Shown one piece after another: positions 17,637 to 27,603 of a DNA stretch of 64,000 bases. Position 1 is the stretch's first letter, and each line of letters starts with the position of its first letter. The notes below the pieces were generated by a model. The model had not been told where the DNA came from. It did no database searches and saw only the letters and a list, made by a program, of their open reading frames with translations. Both the position numbers and the translations under genes were made by a program. Location: the NCBI RefSeq assembly GCF_900104815.1, contig NZ_FNTD01000004.1, positions 6,323,001 to 6,387,000 on the forward strand, read 5' to 3'. The DNA is from Streptomyces misionensis (GTDB taxonomy: Bacteria > Actinomycetota > Actinomycetes > Streptomycetales > Streptomycetaceae).

Positions 17637-19246
17637 CCGCACGGCAGTTGTCGTACGCCCACGGCACGGGCACCACCCCGCTGCTCGGCGACACCATCGG
17701 CGCCAACCTCGCCCGTACGGCGGCGGCCTGGCCGGAGCGCGAGGCCCTGGTCGACGTGGCCGCCGGGCGGCGCTGGACCTACGCCGCCTTCGACGCCGAC
17801 GTGGACCGGCTCGCCCGCGCCCTGCTGGCGAGCGGCGTCGCCAAGGGCGACCGGGTGGGCATCTGGGCGGTCAACCGCGCCGAGTGGGTGCTCGTGCAGT
17901 ACGCCACCGCCCGGGTCGGCGCCGTCATGGTCAACATCAACCCGGCCTACCGCACCCACGAGGTGGAGTTCGTCCTCGGCCAGTCCGGTGTGCGGCTGCT
18001 GTTCGCCTCCGTCGCGCACAAGTCCAGCGACTACCGCGCCATGGTCGAGGAGGTCCGCGGGCGGTGCCGTGAACTGCGCGAGGTCGTCTACCTCGGGGAC
18101 CCGTCCTGGGAGGCGTTCGCCGCTCGCGGCGCCACCGTCGACCGGGCCGAACTCAGCGCCCGCGAGGCGGAGTTGTCCTGCGACGACCCGATCAACATCC
18201 AGTACACCTCGGGCACCACCGGCTTCCCGAAGGGCGCGACCCTCTCCCACCACAACATCCTCAACAACGGGTATTTCGTGGGGGAGTTGGTCAAGTACAC
18301 CGAGCGGGACCGGATCTGCGTCCCGGTCCCCTTCTACCACTGCTTCGGCATGGTGATGGCCAATCTGGCGGCCACCTCGCACGGCGCCTGCCTGGTGATC
18401 CCGGCCCCGTCCTTCGAGCCGAGGGCCACCCTGGAGGCGGTGCAGCGGGAGAGGTGCACGTCCCTGTACGGCGTACCGACCATGTTCATCGCGGAGTTGA
18501 ACCTCCCGGACTTCGCCTCCTACGACCTCTCCACCCTGCGCACCGGCATCATGGCGGGCTCGCCCTGCCCGGTGGAGGTGATGAAGCGGGTGGTCGCCGA
18601 GATGCACATGGCCGAGGTCGCCATCTGCTACGGCATGACCGAGACCTCGCCGGTCTCCCTCCAGACCCGGACCGACGACGACCTGGAGCACCGCACCGCC
18701 ACCGTGGGCCGGGTGCTGCCGCACCTGGAGGTCAAGGTCGTCGACCCCGCCACGGGTGTCACCCGGCCGCGGGGCGAGGCGGGGGAGCTGTGCACCCGGG
18801 GCTACAGCGTGATGCTCGGCTACTGGGACGAACCCGAGCGCACCGCCGAGGTCGTCGACGCGGGCCGCTGGATGCACACCGGGGACCTCGCGGTGATGCG
18901 CGAGGACGGCTATGTGGAGATCGTCGGCCGCATCAAGGACATGATCATCCGGGGCGGCGAGAACATCTACCCGCGCGAGATCGAGGAGTTCCTCTACGCC
19001 CACCCGAAGATCCGGGACGTCCAGGTCGTCGGGGTGCCGCACGAGAAGTACGGCGAGGAGGTGCTGGCCTGTGTGATCCCGCGCGACGCGGCGGACCCGC
19101 TCACGCTGGAGGAGCTGCGGGCCTTCTGCCGGGACCGGCTCGCCCACTACAAGGTCCCCAGCAGGCTGACGATCCTCGACTCCTTCCCGATGACGGTGTC
19201 CGGGAAGGTGCGGAAGATCGAACTGCGCGAGCGCTACCGGGACTGA
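17633..19246 (+). CDS. AMP-binding fatty-acid/acyl-CoA ligase
   Basis: Product of 537 aa from GTG 17633, overlapping the stop of the first synthetase. ANL motifs: [16 protein letters not shown] (about 185-200), [11 protein letters not shown] (about 335), [21 protein letters not shown] and C-terminal [11 protein letters not shown] with the catalytic Lys. It resembles FadD-type ligases for short and medium chains. Two ligases of different branches in one operon suggest sequential or alternative activation of related acids; the substrate is unknown. Confidence 0.9.
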   Translation: MTARQLSYAHGTGTTPLLGDTIGANLARTAAAWPEREALVDVAAGRRWTYAAFDADVDRLARALLASGVAKGDRVGIWAVNRAEWVLVQYATARVGAVMVNINPAYRTHEVEFVLGQSGVRLLFASVAHKSSDYRAMVEEVRGRCRELREVVYLGDPSWEAFAARGATVDRAELSAREAELSCDDPINIQYTSGTTGFPKGATLSHHNILNNGYFVGELVKYTERDRICVPVPFYHCFGMVMANLAATSHGACLVIPAPSFEPRATLEAVQRERCTSLYGVPTMFIAELNLPDFASYDLSTLRTGIMAGSPCPVEVMKRVVAEMHMAEVAICYGMTETSPVSLQTRTDDDLEHRTATVGRVLPHLEVKVVDPATGVTRPRGEAGELCTRGYSVMLGYWDEPERTAEVVDAGRWMHTGDLAVMREDGYVEIVGRIKDMIIRGGENIYPREIEEFLYAHPKIRDVQVVGVPHEKYGEEVLACVIPRDAADPLTLEELRAFCRDRLAHYKVPSRLTILDSFPMTVSGKVRKIELRERYRD

Positions 19247-19276
19247 ACCGGGGCGGGGCGCCCGTCCCGGCCGCCC

Positions 19277-20002
19277 TCAGCTCCGTCCGTCCCGTGCCCG
19301 GCGCCCCGGTTCCGGGGCGCCGTCCGCGTTCAGGGCGTCGGCGCGGTCGTTCACCGGCTGCGGGACGCCCGCGAGGTCCAGTACGAACAGCGCCACCCCC
19401 AGGCCGTCCGCGCGGCCGCGGGCGGCGTCGGTGTACCCGGCGAGGGAGAAGTAGGCGCAGTCGGCGGACTCCGTCATCGCCGTCAGCCACAGGCACTCCA
19501 CGTCCCGCGGCGCGGCCGGCCGCACGGTCGGGTCCACCTGCGCCAGCAGCCCGCGCGCGGCCAGCCCGATGCCGTTCACCGGCCGCTGGTCGGCGCGCCG
19601 GATGTCCCCGTAGCCGAGCCGGCGCAGATACAGCGCCGTCGCGGTGACCGCGTCCCGGGCGGTGCGCACGGCGTGCGGCGGGAAGGCGCGGCGCGTCGGG
19701 GCCGGGCCGGACGGCGACGGGTCCCCGGCGGGGTCCGCGGCGTCGCCCGCCACCGGGATCCGCAGCACCGTGCCGCACGGGCAGCCCAGTTCCGGCCGCG
19801 GCCAGTGGCCGAGGTGCCCGCAGCCGGCGCACGGCACGGCGATCCACTCGTCGTCCCAGGACCGGTGCTCGGGCACCACCGGCGCGGCGAGCGGATCCAG
19901 CCGCGGCGCCGTCGGCGCCCCGCAGACGCAGGGATACGCCGGGGCGGTGTAGACGTGCTCACGCCGACAGGCCGGACAACGCACCGGCACGTTCTCGGGC
20001 AT
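19277..20002 (-). CDS. Zinc-ribbon protein of unknown function
   Basis: Product of 241 aa, start ATG 20002. I do not recognise the family. It has two Cys clusters that look like zinc ribbons: CPAC with CVCG (about 9-28) and CAGCG with CPCG (about 58-76). A linker (about 85-105) precedes a compact alpha/beta region (about 110-215; TATALYLRRLGYGDIRRADQ, then LWLTAMTESADCAYFSLAGY). No signal peptide. The C-terminal region could be a nuclease or restriction-type fold, but I see no clear catalytic motif. It ends 30 bp from the convergent CoA-ligase gene. Confidence 0.65.
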   Translation of the reverse strand: MPENVPVRCPACRREHVYTAPAYPCVCGAPTAPRLDPLAAPVVPEHRSWDDEWIAVPCAGCGHLGHWPRPELGCPCGTVLRIPVAGDAADPAGDPSPSGPAPTRRAFPPHAVRTARDAVTATALYLRRLGYGDIRRADQRPVNGIGLAARGLLAQVDPTVRPAAPRDVECLWLTAMTESADCAYFSLAGYTDAARGRADGLGVALFVLDLAGVPQPVNDRADALNADGAPEPGRRARDGRS

Positions 20003-20098
20003 GGCCCACTCACTCTCGCACGGAACCTCGGGACGGCGACCCCATGGTGCCCCCTCGTACGGCGTTTGTCCGGCGCTTGCCCGGTGTCTTGGCGTCTC

Positions 20099-20179
20099 TT
20101 GACGAGGTCAACACTCACCCCTACATTGCTTCCAGATAGTAGAAGTTGAATTCCACTATACGAAATCCGCGCTACGGAA
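20099..20179 (+). promoter_or_regulatory. gcl promoter with tandem AllR-type operators
   Basis: TTGACG (20099-20104) and TACATT (20122-20127) are 17 bp apart, giving a start near 20134. Three 15-bp TTCC/GGAA-type repeats follow: TTCCAGATAGTAGAA (20130-20144), TTCCACTATACGAAA (20151-20165, exactly 21 bp on) and ATCCGCGCTACGGAA (20165-20179). They cover the start and early transcribed region, a repressor position. The same repeat recurs at hyi, the catalase, aceB and allR. Confidence 0.75.
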
Positions 20180-20266
20180 GTGGGGCGGAGGTCGGACCTT
20201 CTGAACACCGTGCTCACCGCGGGGCGCGACGGGAGTACGCATCCGACACCGAGGCAGGAGTACTCG

Positions 20267-22054
20267 ATGGCTCGTATGACCGCTGCCCGCGCGGCAGTTG
20301 AGATCCTCAAGCGCGAGGGCGTCACCGACGCCTTCGGTGTGCCGGGCGCCGCGATCAACCCGTTCTACAAGGCCCTCAAGGAGGGCGGCGGCATCCACCA
20401 CACCCTCGCCCGCCACGTGGAGGGCGCCTCGCACATGGCCGAGGGCTACACCCGGGCCAGGCCGGGCAACATCGGCGTGTGCATCGGCACGTCGGGACCG
20501 GCCGGCACCGACATGATCACCGGCCTGTACTCGGCCGCCGGCGACTCGATCCCGATCCTGTGCATCACCGGCCAGGCGCCCACGCACGTGATCCACAAGG
20601 AGGACTTCCAGGCCGTCGACATCGCCGCCATCGCCGGCCCGGTGACGAAGATGGCGGTGACCGTGCTGGAGGCCGCGCAGGTGCCCGGCGTCTTCCAGCA
20701 GGCGTTCCACCTGATGCGCTCCGGCCGGCCGGGACCGGTCCTGATCGACCTGCCGATCGACGTCCAGCAGACCGAGATCGAGTTCGACCCGGACACGTAC
20801 GAGCCGCTGCCGGTGTACAAGCCCGCCGCGACCCGCGCCCAGATCGAGAAGGCGATCTCCTACCTGCTCGCCTCCGAGCGCCCGGTGATCGTGGCCGGCG
20901 GCGGTGTCATCGGCGCCGACGCCTGCGACCTGCTCACGGAGTTCGCCGAGCTGACCCGGACCCCGGTCATCCCGACCCTGATGGGCTGGGGCGCGCTGCC
21001 CGACGACCACGAGCTGAACGCGGGCATGGTCGGCGTGCAGACCTCGCACCGGTACGGCAACGCCACCTTCCTGGAGTCGGACTTCGTCCTCGGCATCGGC
21101 AACCGGTGGGCCAACCGGCACACCGGCTACAAGCTGGACGTCTACCGGCGGGGCCGCACCTTCGCGCACGTCGACATCGAGCCCACCCAGATCGGCAGGA
21201 TCTTCCCGCCGGACTACGGGGTCGTCTCCGACGCCAAGGCGGCGCTGGAGCTGTTCGTGCGGGTGGCCCGGGAACTGAAGGCGGCGGGCCGGCTCCCCGA
21301 CCGCACGGAGTGGATCGCCGCCACCCGGGAGCGCAAGGCCACGCTGCTGCGCCGCACCCACTTCGACGACGTGCCGATGAAGCCGCAGCGCGTCTACGAG
21401 GAGATGAACAGGGCCTTCGGCCCCGAGACGCGGTACGTCACCACGATCGGCCTCTCCCAGATCGCCGGCGCCCAGATGCTGCACGTCTACAAGCCCCGGC
21501 ACTGGATCAACTGCGGCCAGGCGGGACCGCTCGGCTGGACGATCCCGGCCGCGATCGGCGTCGCCAAGGCGGACCCCCAGGCGCCGGTGGTCGCCCTGTC
21601 CGGCGACTACGACTTCCAGTTCCTGATCGAGGAACTGGCGGCCGCCGCCCAGCACCGCATCCCCTATGTGCACGTCCTGGTGAACAACGCCTACCTCGGC
21701 CTCATCCGCCAGGCGCAGCTCGGCCTGGACATCGATTTCCAGGTCAACCTGGAGTTCGAGAACATCAACACGCCCGAGATCGGCGTCTACGGCGTGGACC
21801 ACGTCAAGGTCGCCGAGGGCCTCGGCTGCAAGGCGATCCGGGTCACCGAGCCGGACCGGCTGGGCGAGGCGTTCGAAGAGGCGAAGAAGCTGGCCGCGGA
21901 GTACCGCGTGCCGGTGGTGGTGGAGGCGATCCTGGAGCGGGTCACCAACATCTCGATGAGCCGCACCATGGACATCAGCGACATCACCGAGTTCGAACCC
22001 CTGGCCACGGAGCGCTCCCACGCCCCGACGGCCATCAGCCCGCTGAAGGTCTGA
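20267..22054 (+). CDS. gcl: Glyoxylate carboligase (tartronate-semialdehyde synthase)
   Basis: Product of 595 aa (E. coli Gcl has 593). Start ATG 20267 with GCAGGAG upstream. A ThDP enzyme that joins two glyoxylate molecules to tartronate semialdehyde plus CO2. The ThDP-activating Glu of other family members is replaced by Val51 ([10 protein letters not shown]), a hallmark of Gcl. The C-terminal ThDP/Mg site is at SGDYDFQF with NNAYLG. FAD and ThDP domains are complete. It stands alone on this strand, with hyi and glxR 3.5 kb further on the other strand, and carries the shared operators. It uses glyoxylate released from allantoin degradation. Confidence 0.97.
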   Translation: MARMTAARAAVEILKREGVTDAFGVPGAAINPFYKALKEGGGIHHTLARHVEGASHMAEGYTRARPGNIGVCIGTSGPAGTDMITGLYSAAGDSIPILCITGQAPTHVIHKEDFQAVDIAAIAGPVTKMAVTVLEAAQVPGVFQQAFHLMRSGRPGPVLIDLPIDVQQTEIEFDPDTYEPLPVYKPAATRAQIEKAISYLLASERPVIVAGGGVIGADACDLLTEFAELTRTPVIPTLMGWGALPDDHELNAGMVGVQTSHRYGNATFLESDFVLGIGNRWANRHTGYKLDVYRRGRTFAHVDIEPTQIGRIFPPDYGVVSDAKAALELFVRVARELKAAGRLPDRTEWIAATRERKATLLRRTHFDDVPMKPQRVYEEMNRAFGPETRYVTTIGLSQIAGAQMLHVYKPRHWINCGQAGPLGWTIPAAIGVAKADPQAPVVALSGDYDFQFLIEELAAAAQHRIPYVHVLVNNAYLGLIRQAQLGLDIDFQVNLEFENINTPEIGVYGVDHVKVAEGLGCKAIRVTEPDRLGEAFEEAKKLAAEYRVPVVVEAILERVTNISMSRTMDISDITEFEPLATERSHAPTAISPLKV

Positions 22055-22071
22055 CGCTCCCGGCACCGGAA

Positions 22072-22104
22072 AAGGGGCGGCCCCGCCACAGGGGGCCGCC
22101 CCTT
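22072..22104. terminator. gcl terminator, bidirectional
   Basis: A perfect 13-bp stem (AAGGGGCGGCCCC at 22072-22084, complement at 22092-22104) with a 7-base loop, with flanking A and T runs on the two sides. It lies between gcl and the small leftward gene ending at 22119 and can end both. Confidence 0.85.
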
Positions 22105-22118
22105 CTTCCCGTCCACCG

Positions 22119-22352
22119 CTACACCTCGTGCTCCGACAGCCCGGGCCAGTCCTCGGGCCCGCCGCCCTGCCACTCGATCAGGTCGTCCTCCTCGACCTCG
22201 ATCCGGTCCAGGTCGGCCAGCCGCAGGATCTCCACCACGTCGTCCAGGTGCGACGCCAGCCCCAGTGTCACCTCTCCCTCGGTGACCCGCCGGGAACCGT
22301 CCAGGGCGGGCGGGTGGACCACGATGTGCGGGTGCTGCGCCGGATGTCCCAT
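22119..22352 (-). CDS. Small acidic protein of unknown function
   Basis: Product of 77 aa, start ATG 22352 with a weak GAAGG site; longer frames are unconvincing. It begins MGHPAQHPHIVVHPP and has an acidic second half rich in Asp/Glu (LDDVVEILRLADLDRIEVEE, ending EDWPGLSEHEV). No Cys, signal peptide or membrane segment. I do not recognise it. It is divergent from the Shedu-type nuclease gene, 80 bp apart, but no functional link is evident. Confidence 0.6.
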   Translation of the reverse strand: MGHPAQHPHIVVHPPALDGSRRVTEGEVTLGLASHLDDVVEILRLADLDRIEVEEDDLIEWQGGGPEDWPGLSEHEV

Positions 22353-22432
22353 GCCTTCAGCGTGCGTCGCCCCGCCCAAGAACGCACATCGGAACCCCGC
22401 CGCTGTCAGTGGGGGCCGCCACACTTCCCGCC

Positions 22433-23650
22433 ATGGGCGTGCGAAGCGACATGACACTGGAGTGGCAGCTGCGCGAGGTGTGCAAGGAGGCCGCCGACGA
22501 CACCGTGCACTCGGCACTGGCGGCGGTCCTCGCGTACATGCACAGCGGCAGCGCGGGCAGACGCAGGGAGGGCAAGGAGCTGGTACGGCTCCTGGAGGCG
22601 GCCCGGGGAGCCGCGGCGGCCGCGGGGGAGTGGCAGGTCGTCCGCCTGCTCCAGGACTCGCTCGACTACGCGCAGGGCCGCATCCTCCGGCCGGACTTCG
22701 CCGAGCGCCACCGGCTCTTCCAGGACGGGGTGCGCAGCGAGCGCAACCGCGACTTCGTGGCGTCCTCCCTGCGCGCCATGCACGAGTGGCTGGTCGCGGC
22801 GAGCGAGGCGTATCTGAGGGACCACCCCGGCGCGAGCGCGGAAGAGGTGCTCGGCCACTTCAGGGCCCAACGCGCCGACACCGCCTTCCTCCAGGCCCCG
22901 GACGACCGGCCGGGGCGCTACGTCGTCCCGCGCGGCATGGCGGAGACCTCCCTGTGGCTGGAGCGCCTGCTCGGCGGCGACCGGATCGACGTCGAGGACC
23001 CCGCGGAGCAGGCCCGCCGCATCGCCACCTCGCCGCGGGCGCTCGCGCTGCTCGCCGCCGACCGCGACGGGCGGCTGATCCTCCGGGCCGCCGAACTCCA
23101 GCGCCGTACCGCCGGCCTGGGGACGCTACGGGCGGTCGTGGAGGACCCGACGGCCACGGAAGCCGACCTCCAGCGTGCCCTGCGGGGGAACCACTGGATC
23201 TTCGGCGGCCGCTACGTCGGTGAGGCCGCCCGGCGCCGGCTGGTGCCCGGTGACGAGGTGGACCTCCCGCTGATACGCGCCGACGGCGCCCTGCACATCG
23301 TCGAGCTGAAGCGGGCCATGGGGCTCAAGCGGCCCCTGATCCGGCGGCACCGCAACGCCTGGGTGCCGGCCGACGCGGTGCACGAGGCCGTGGGGCAGGC
23401 CGTCAACTACCTGGTCGGGCTGGACGAGCACCGCGCGCGCATCCGCGCGGAGTTCGGCATCGAGACCCGCAGGGCCGGCGCGCTCGTGCTCCTCGGCCAC
23501 CCCGGTCTGCACCCGGACGTGCCCGAGGAGGAGGTCGGCGAGACGCTGCGGACGTACAACGCCCATGTCACCCGCGTCGAGGTCCTCACCTACAAGGAAC
23601 TGCTCGACAACGCCGAACGCTCCCTCGCCGCGGGTGGGGAACCGGCGTAG
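22433..23650 (+). CDS. Shedu-type (DUF4263) defence nuclease
   Basis: Product of 405 aa, start ATG 22433; ATG 22451 is an alternative and neither has a strong ribosome site. The N-terminal two thirds are helical. The C-terminal domain (about 245-400) has the Shedu features: NHWIFGGRY, then a PD-(D/E)xK core of Asp277, Glu291 and Lys293 (GDEVDLPLI, HIVELKRA), and VGQAVNYL with a conserved Gln. Shedu (SduA) is a single-gene antiphage nuclease. No other defence gene, integrase or repeat accompanies it, and base composition is as in its neighbours. Identification rests on remembered family motifs. Confidence 0.78.
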   Translation: MGVRSDMTLEWQLREVCKEAADDTVHSALAAVLAYMHSGSAGRRREGKELVRLLEAARGAAAAAGEWQVVRLLQDSLDYAQGRILRPDFAERHRLFQDGVRSERNRDFVASSLRAMHEWLVAASEAYLRDHPGASAEEVLGHFRAQRADTAFLQAPDDRPGRYVVPRGMAETSLWLERLLGGDRIDVEDPAEQARRIATSPRALALLAADRDGRLILRAAELQRRTAGLGTLRAVVEDPTATEADLQRALRGNHWIFGGRYVGEAARRRLVPGDEVDLPLIRADGALHIVELKRAMGLKRPLIRRHRNAWVPADAVHEAVGQAVNYLVGLDEHRARIRAEFGIETRRAGALVLLGHPGLHPDVPEEEVGETLRTYNAHVTRVEVLTYKELLDNAERSLAAGGEPA

Positions 23651-23960
23651 GGAGCGGGGGTGGTGGTGCCGTCCGACGGCGCGAGACCGGGCGCGACAGG
23701 GCTTTCGCGCCGCCGGACGGGGTCGGTCGGGCGAGTGGGACCGCGGGGGTGCGACGGAGACGGGAGACCCTTCCCTCAGGTCGAGACGGGTGCCCCGCTC
23801 CTTGACCACCGCACTGGCTCGCACACCACCGCGGTCCTCGCCCTGCCCGCGCCCGCGCCGTACGGCGACCCCTCATCCGGGCCGTACGGCGCCGCGCGGG
23901 CCGCGTGCGGAGGACTGACGCCAGTCGGTCTCCGTACGCCGCTTGCGGATCGCCTGCCGC
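23651..23960. other. Intergenic stretch without recognisable gene
   Basis: About 310 bp between the ends of the Shedu gene and the catalase gene, which converge. Reading frames here have atypical codon use. The palindrome CGCCGTACGGCG occurs near 23858-23869 and GCCGTACGGCG again near 23881-23891; either may help terminate transcripts, but no long stem is visible. Confidence 0.5.
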
Positions 23961-25424
23961 TCAGTCCTCGCGCAGGGCGTGGACCGCCTCCTCCACGCGC
24001 CTGCCGTACTCGGGGTCGGCGGCGTGGAAGTGCGCCAGGTTCTTCTCGATCACGTCGTCGCGGGAGACCTGTGCGAGGCCGCCGGCGATGTTCGCGACCA
24101 GCCGGGACCTCTCCTCCTCGGACATCAGCCGGTACAGCTCGCCCGCCTGGAAGAAGTCGTCGTCCTTGGTGTGCAGCGGCGCCTCGTGGGTGCCCGTGTG
24201 GCCGAAGACCGCGAGCGGCGCCGACAGCGGGCGGCCGGTCTCCACCGGGCCGTCGTAGGAGTTCGGCTCGTAGTTCTTGGCGTAGCGGCCCTGGGCGTTG
24301 GACGCCATGAAGCCGTCGCGGCCGTAGTTGCGGGCGCCGCCCACAACCGCCTTGGGCGAGTTGACCGGCAGCAGCGTGTGGTTGACGCCGAGCCGGTAGC
24401 GGTGGGCGTCCGCGTAGGCGAACAGCCGGCCCTGGAGCATCTTGTCCGGCGAGGGCCCGATGCCCGGCACGAAGTTGTTCGGCGAGAACGCGGCCTGCTC
24501 GACCTCGGCGAACACGTTGTCCGGGTTGCGGTCCAGGACCAGCCGGCCCACCCGCCGCAGCGGGTAGTCCCGGTGCGGCCACACCTTGGTCAGGTCGAAC
24601 GGGTTGAAGCGGTAGTCCGCCGCCTCGGCCGCCGGCATGATCTGGACGTAGAGGGTCCAGGACGGGTGCACGCCCCGCTCGATCGCCTGGAGCAGGTCCG
24701 TCTGGTGCGAGTTGGGGTCCTTGCCCGCCAGCTCCTGCGCCTGCTCGGTGGACAGGGACCGGATGCCCTGGTTGGTCTTGAAGTGGTACTTGACGAAGAA
24801 GGCCTCGCCCTCGGCGTTCGTCCACTGGTAGGTGTGCGAGCCGTAGCCGTTCATGTGCCGGTACGACGCCGGGATGCCGCGGTCGCCCATCAGCCAGGTC
24901 ACCTGGTGCGTGGCCTCCGGGGCGTGCGCCCAGAAGTCCCAGACGTTGTCCGGCTCCTGCTTGCCGGTGAACGGGTCCCGCTTCTGCGAGTGGATGAAGT
25001 CGGGGAACTTCAGCGGGTCCTTGATGAAGAACACCGGGGTGTTGTTGCCGACGAGGTCGTAGTTGCCCTCCTCGGTGTAGAACTTCACCGCGAACCCGCG
25101 CGGGTCGCGCACCGCGTCCGCGCCGCCGAGGTTGTCGGCGACCGTGGAGAACCGCACGAACACCTCGGTGCGCTTGCCGACCTCACCCAGGAAGTCGGCG
25201 TGGGTGTAGCCGGTGACGTCGTCGGTCACCTCGAAGTGGCCGTAGGCGCCGGAGCCACGGGCGTGCACCACCCGCTCCGGGATCCGCTCCCGGTTGAAGC
25301 GCGCGAGCTTCTCCAGGAGGTGCTGGTCCTGGAGCAGGAGCGGGCCGCCGACGCCGGCGGTGGCGGAGTTCTGGTTGTCGGCGACCGGGGCGCCGGACTC
25401 TGTCGTGAGCACGCGCTGCGACAT
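23961..25424 (-). CDS. Catalase (clade 3, small-subunit haem catalase)
   Basis: Product of 487 aa, full length for a small-subunit catalase. Start ATG 25424 with GGAAGG upstream. Distal His54 ([10 protein letters not shown]), distal Asn near 127 ([10 protein letters not shown]) and proximal Tyr near 337 ([14 protein letters not shown]) are all present. It breaks down H2O2 in the cytosol. Its promoter has the two sequence motifs shared with the purine genes, so it probably serves to remove H2O2 from the uricase reaction rather than as a general stress enzyme. Confidence 0.96.
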   Translation of the reverse strand: MSQRVLTTESGAPVADNQNSATAGVGGPLLLQDQHLLEKLARFNRERIPERVVHARGSGAYGHFEVTDDVTGYTHADFLGEVGKRTEVFVRFSTVADNLGGADAVRDPRGFAVKFYTEEGNYDLVGNNTPVFFIKDPLKFPDFIHSQKRDPFTGKQEPDNVWDFWAHAPEATHQVTWLMGDRGIPASYRHMNGYGSHTYQWTNAEGEAFFVKYHFKTNQGIRSLSTEQAQELAGKDPNSHQTDLLQAIERGVHPSWTLYVQIMPAAEAADYRFNPFDLTKVWPHRDYPLRRVGRLVLDRNPDNVFAEVEQAAFSPNNFVPGIGPSPDKMLQGRLFAYADAHRYRLGVNHTLLPVNSPKAVVGGARNYGRDGFMASNAQGRYAKNYEPNSYDGPVETGRPLSAPLAVFGHTGTHEAPLHTKDDDFFQAGELYRLMSEEERSRLVANIAGGLAQVSRDDVIEKNLAHFHAADPEYGRRVEEAVHALRED

Positions 25425-25461
25425 CGTGGACCTTCCATGCGGGTGGGCGGCGGAAAAGGTA

Positions 25462-25534
25462 TTCCGCGTTGTGGAGCCTAGAAGTCTGCGTGGAGCCTAG
25501 GAGTGGGGTGATCAGGGCGTCAACAGTTTGTTGA
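25462..25534 (-). promoter_or_regulatory. Catalase promoter with both purine-regulon motifs
   Basis: Leftward -35 TTGACG (25518-25523) and -10 TAGGCT (25494-25499) are 18 bp apart; start near 25487. The palindrome TCAACA-N3-TGTTGA (25520-25534 on this strand) overlaps the -35 box, centred near -41. Downstream of the start is TTCCGCGTTGTGGAG (25462-25476), one copy of the AllR-type repeat. A 13-bp near-direct repeat, TGGAGCCTAGAAG (25472-25484) and TGGAGCCTAGGAG (25491-25503), also spans the start. Confidence 0.65.
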
Positions 25535-25630
25535 GTTTGGATCCGGGCCGCGGCACCGCGTGGGCGCGACGGGACAGGTGTCGACGGCGCCGCGGCCCGG
25601 ACGTCTTGGGGGCCGGCCCTCGAAGGGCCG

Positions 25631-26545
25631 TCAGACCTGAGCGCCGGAGAGCCGCTCCACGGCCCGCAGCAACGCCGAGTGGTCCAGACCGCCGTCGCCC
25701 TGGGCGCGCAGCGACGCGACCAGCTGGGCGACCACCGCGCCGACCGGCAGGGCCGCGCCCACGTTGCGGGCCGCGTCGGTGACGATGCCCATGTCCTTGT
25801 GGTGCAGGTCGATCCGGAAGCCCGGCGTGAAGTCGCGGTCGAGGAAGTTGGCCTTCTTCCGCGTGAGCACGGTGGAACCCGCGAGGCCGCCGTTGAGCAC
25901 GTCGAGCGCGGCCTTGAGGTCCACGCCGGACTTCTCCAGGAAGACCACGGCCTCGGCGCACGCCTGGATGTTCACGGCGACGATCAGCTGGTTGGCGGCC
26001 TTCACGGTCTGCCCCGAGCCGTGCGGGCCGCACAGCACGATGGTCTTGCCCAGTGCCTCGAAGACGGGCCGCGCCTGCTCGAAGTCGGCCTGCTCGCCGC
26101 CGACCATGATGGACAGCACGGCCTCGACGGCCCCGGCCTCGCCGCCGGACACCGGGGCGTCCAGCACCCGGATGCCCTTGTCCTTCGCGGCGGCGGCCAG
26201 GTCGATGGAGGTCTGGGGGGTGATCGAGGACATGTCGATCAGCAGCGAACCGGGCCGCGCGTTCTCCAGGATGCCGTCCGGGCCGTAGGCGATGGCCTCG
26301 ACCTGGGGCGACGCGGGCACCATCGTGATCACCACATCGGCGTCGCGCACGGCCTCGGCGATCGAGCCGGCGGCCCGGCCGCCGGCGGCGGCCAGCCGGT
26401 CCAGCTTCGCCTGCTCCAGGGTGTAGCCGGTGACGTCGTAACCCGCCTTGATCAGGTTCTCGGACATGGGGGAGCCCATGATGCCGAGGCCGATCCAGGC
26501 GATCGCCGGACGGGCGGGGCGGGCGGAATCCGCAACAGTGCTCAT
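25631..26545 (-). CDS. glxR: 2-hydroxy-3-oxopropionate (tartronate semialdehyde) reductase
   Basis: Product of 304 aa, beta-hydroxyacid dehydrogenase family. Start ATG 26545; a TTG two codons upstream is possible. Rossmann motif GLGIMGSPM (about 19-27), substrate-binding DAPVSGGEAGA (about 123), and catalytic Lys in GSGQTVKAANQ (about 172). It reduces tartronate semialdehyde to D-glycerate with NAD(P)H. Downstream of hyi by 42 bp, same strand, surely one operon. A 7-bp stem hairpin (25614-25630) abuts its stop. Confidence 0.94.
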   Translation of the reverse strand: MSTVADSARPARPAIAWIGLGIMGSPMSENLIKAGYDVTGYTLEQAKLDRLAAAGGRAAGSIAEAVRDADVVITMVPASPQVEAIAYGPDGILENARPGSLLIDMSSITPQTSIDLAAAAKDKGIRVLDAPVSGGEAGAVEAVLSIMVGGEQADFEQARPVFEALGKTIVLCGPHGSGQTVKAANQLIVAVNIQACAEAVVFLEKSGVDLKAALDVLNGGLAGSTVLTRKKANFLDRDFTPGFRIDLHHKDMGIVTDAARNVGAALPVGAVVAQLVASLRAQGDGGLDHSALLRAVERLSGAQV

Positions 26546-26587
26546 GCTCAAAAGGCCTTTCTCAACTGCCGTGCCAAGTCGGGGAGT

Positions 26588-27445
26588 TCAGCGCGCCGCG
26601 CGCGCCTCGCGGGGGAGCCAGTCGAAGGCCTCGGTACTCGGCCGGTCGCCCGGCTTGTACTCCAGGCCCACCCAGCCGTCGTAACCGGCCTTCCGCAGCC
26701 GGCCGAGCAGCTCCGCGAGCGGCAGCGAGCCGGTGCCCGGGGCGCCGCGGCCGGGGTTGTCGGCGATCTGCACATGGCCGGTGTGCGCCGTGTACCGGTC
26801 GATCACCGCCGGCAGGTCCTCGCCGTTCATGGCCAGGTGGTACAGGTCCATCAGGAACCGCGCGTTGCCGAGGCCGGTCGCCGCGTTGACCTTCTCGACG
26901 ACCTCCACCGCGGCCGGCGCCGACACCAGCGGGTACGCCGGCGACTCCGGCTCGTTCAGCGCCTCGATCAGCAAGGTGGCGCCGATCCGGTCGGCGGCGC
27001 GGGCCGCGAGGACCAGGTTCTCCAGCGCCAGCGCGTCCTGCTCGGCCGGGTCCACGCCCTCGATCCGGTTGCCGTACAGCGCGTTCAGCGCCGTACAGCC
27101 CAGGGAGTGCGCGAAGCCGGCGGCCACCTCGATGTTGGCGCGGAAGCGCCCGGACTCCTCGCCGGGGACCGACAGGGCGCCGCGGTCCGGGCCCGGCAGC
27201 CGGCCCGCGTAGAAGTTCAGTCCGGTCAGGTGGACGCCCGCGTCCTCGATCGCCCGCTTCAGGGCGTCCAGTTCGGCGCGTTCCGGGGTGGGGGTGTCGA
27301 CCCAGGGCCACCACAGCTCGACCGCGGTGAAGCCGGCCGCGGCGGCGGCCGCGGGGCGCTCCAGGAGCGGGAGTTCCGTGAAGAGGATCGACAGGTTGAC
27401 GTCGAAGCGCTGGTCTGCGGCGGTGCTCAAGTCGAAACCTGGCAT
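26588..27445 (-). CDS. hyi: Hydroxypyruvate isomerase family protein
   Basis: Product of 285 aa, TIM-barrel xylose-isomerase-like fold. Start ATG 27445, with GGAAGGGAG upstream; ATG 27472 would place the start next to the operator. Metal-binding acids are in LLIEALNEPE and WVGLEYKP; HVQIADNPGRGAPGTG is typical of Hyi. It interconverts hydroxypyruvate and tartronate semialdehyde. First gene of the hyi-glxR operon, completing with gcl the glycerate route from glyoxylate. Confidence 0.93.
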   Translation of the reverse strand: MPGFDLSTAADQRFDVNLSILFTELPLLERPAAAAAAGFTAVELWWPWVDTPTPERAELDALKRAIEDAGVHLTGLNFYAGRLPGPDRGALSVPGEESGRFRANIEVAAGFAHSLGCTALNALYGNRIEGVDPAEQDALALENLVLAARAADRIGATLLIEALNEPESPAYPLVSAPAAVEVVEKVNAATGLGNARFLMDLYHLAMNGEDLPAVIDRYTAHTGHVQIADNPGRGAPGTGSLPLAELLGRLRKAGYDGWVGLEYKPGDRPSTEAFDWLPREARAAR

Positions 27446-27473
27446 TCGGGACGCGCTCCCTTCCGTGGTCATA

Positions 27474-27538
27474 TTCCGTATTACGGAAGTTCGTTTCTGC
27501 GTAATGGAAGACTGCCGTCGGGTGCCGCTGCTTGTCAA
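27474..27538 (-). promoter_or_regulatory. hyi-glxR promoter with tandem AllR-type operators
   Basis: The best copy of the repeat in the window, the perfect palindrome TTCCGTATTACGGAA (27474-27488), and a second, TTCTGCGTAATGGAA (27495-27509), lie exactly 21 bp apart. Upstream is a leftward -35 TTGACA (27533-27538); the -10 (CAGTCT, 18 bp on) is poor. As at gcl, the sites cover the start region, pointing to repression. Confidence 0.75.
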
Positions 27539-27603
27539 GGGGGTCCGCGGGACGGCCGCCGACGGGGGATCCCGGTGTCCGTGCCGCGCGCTACCTTGTG
27601 CGC

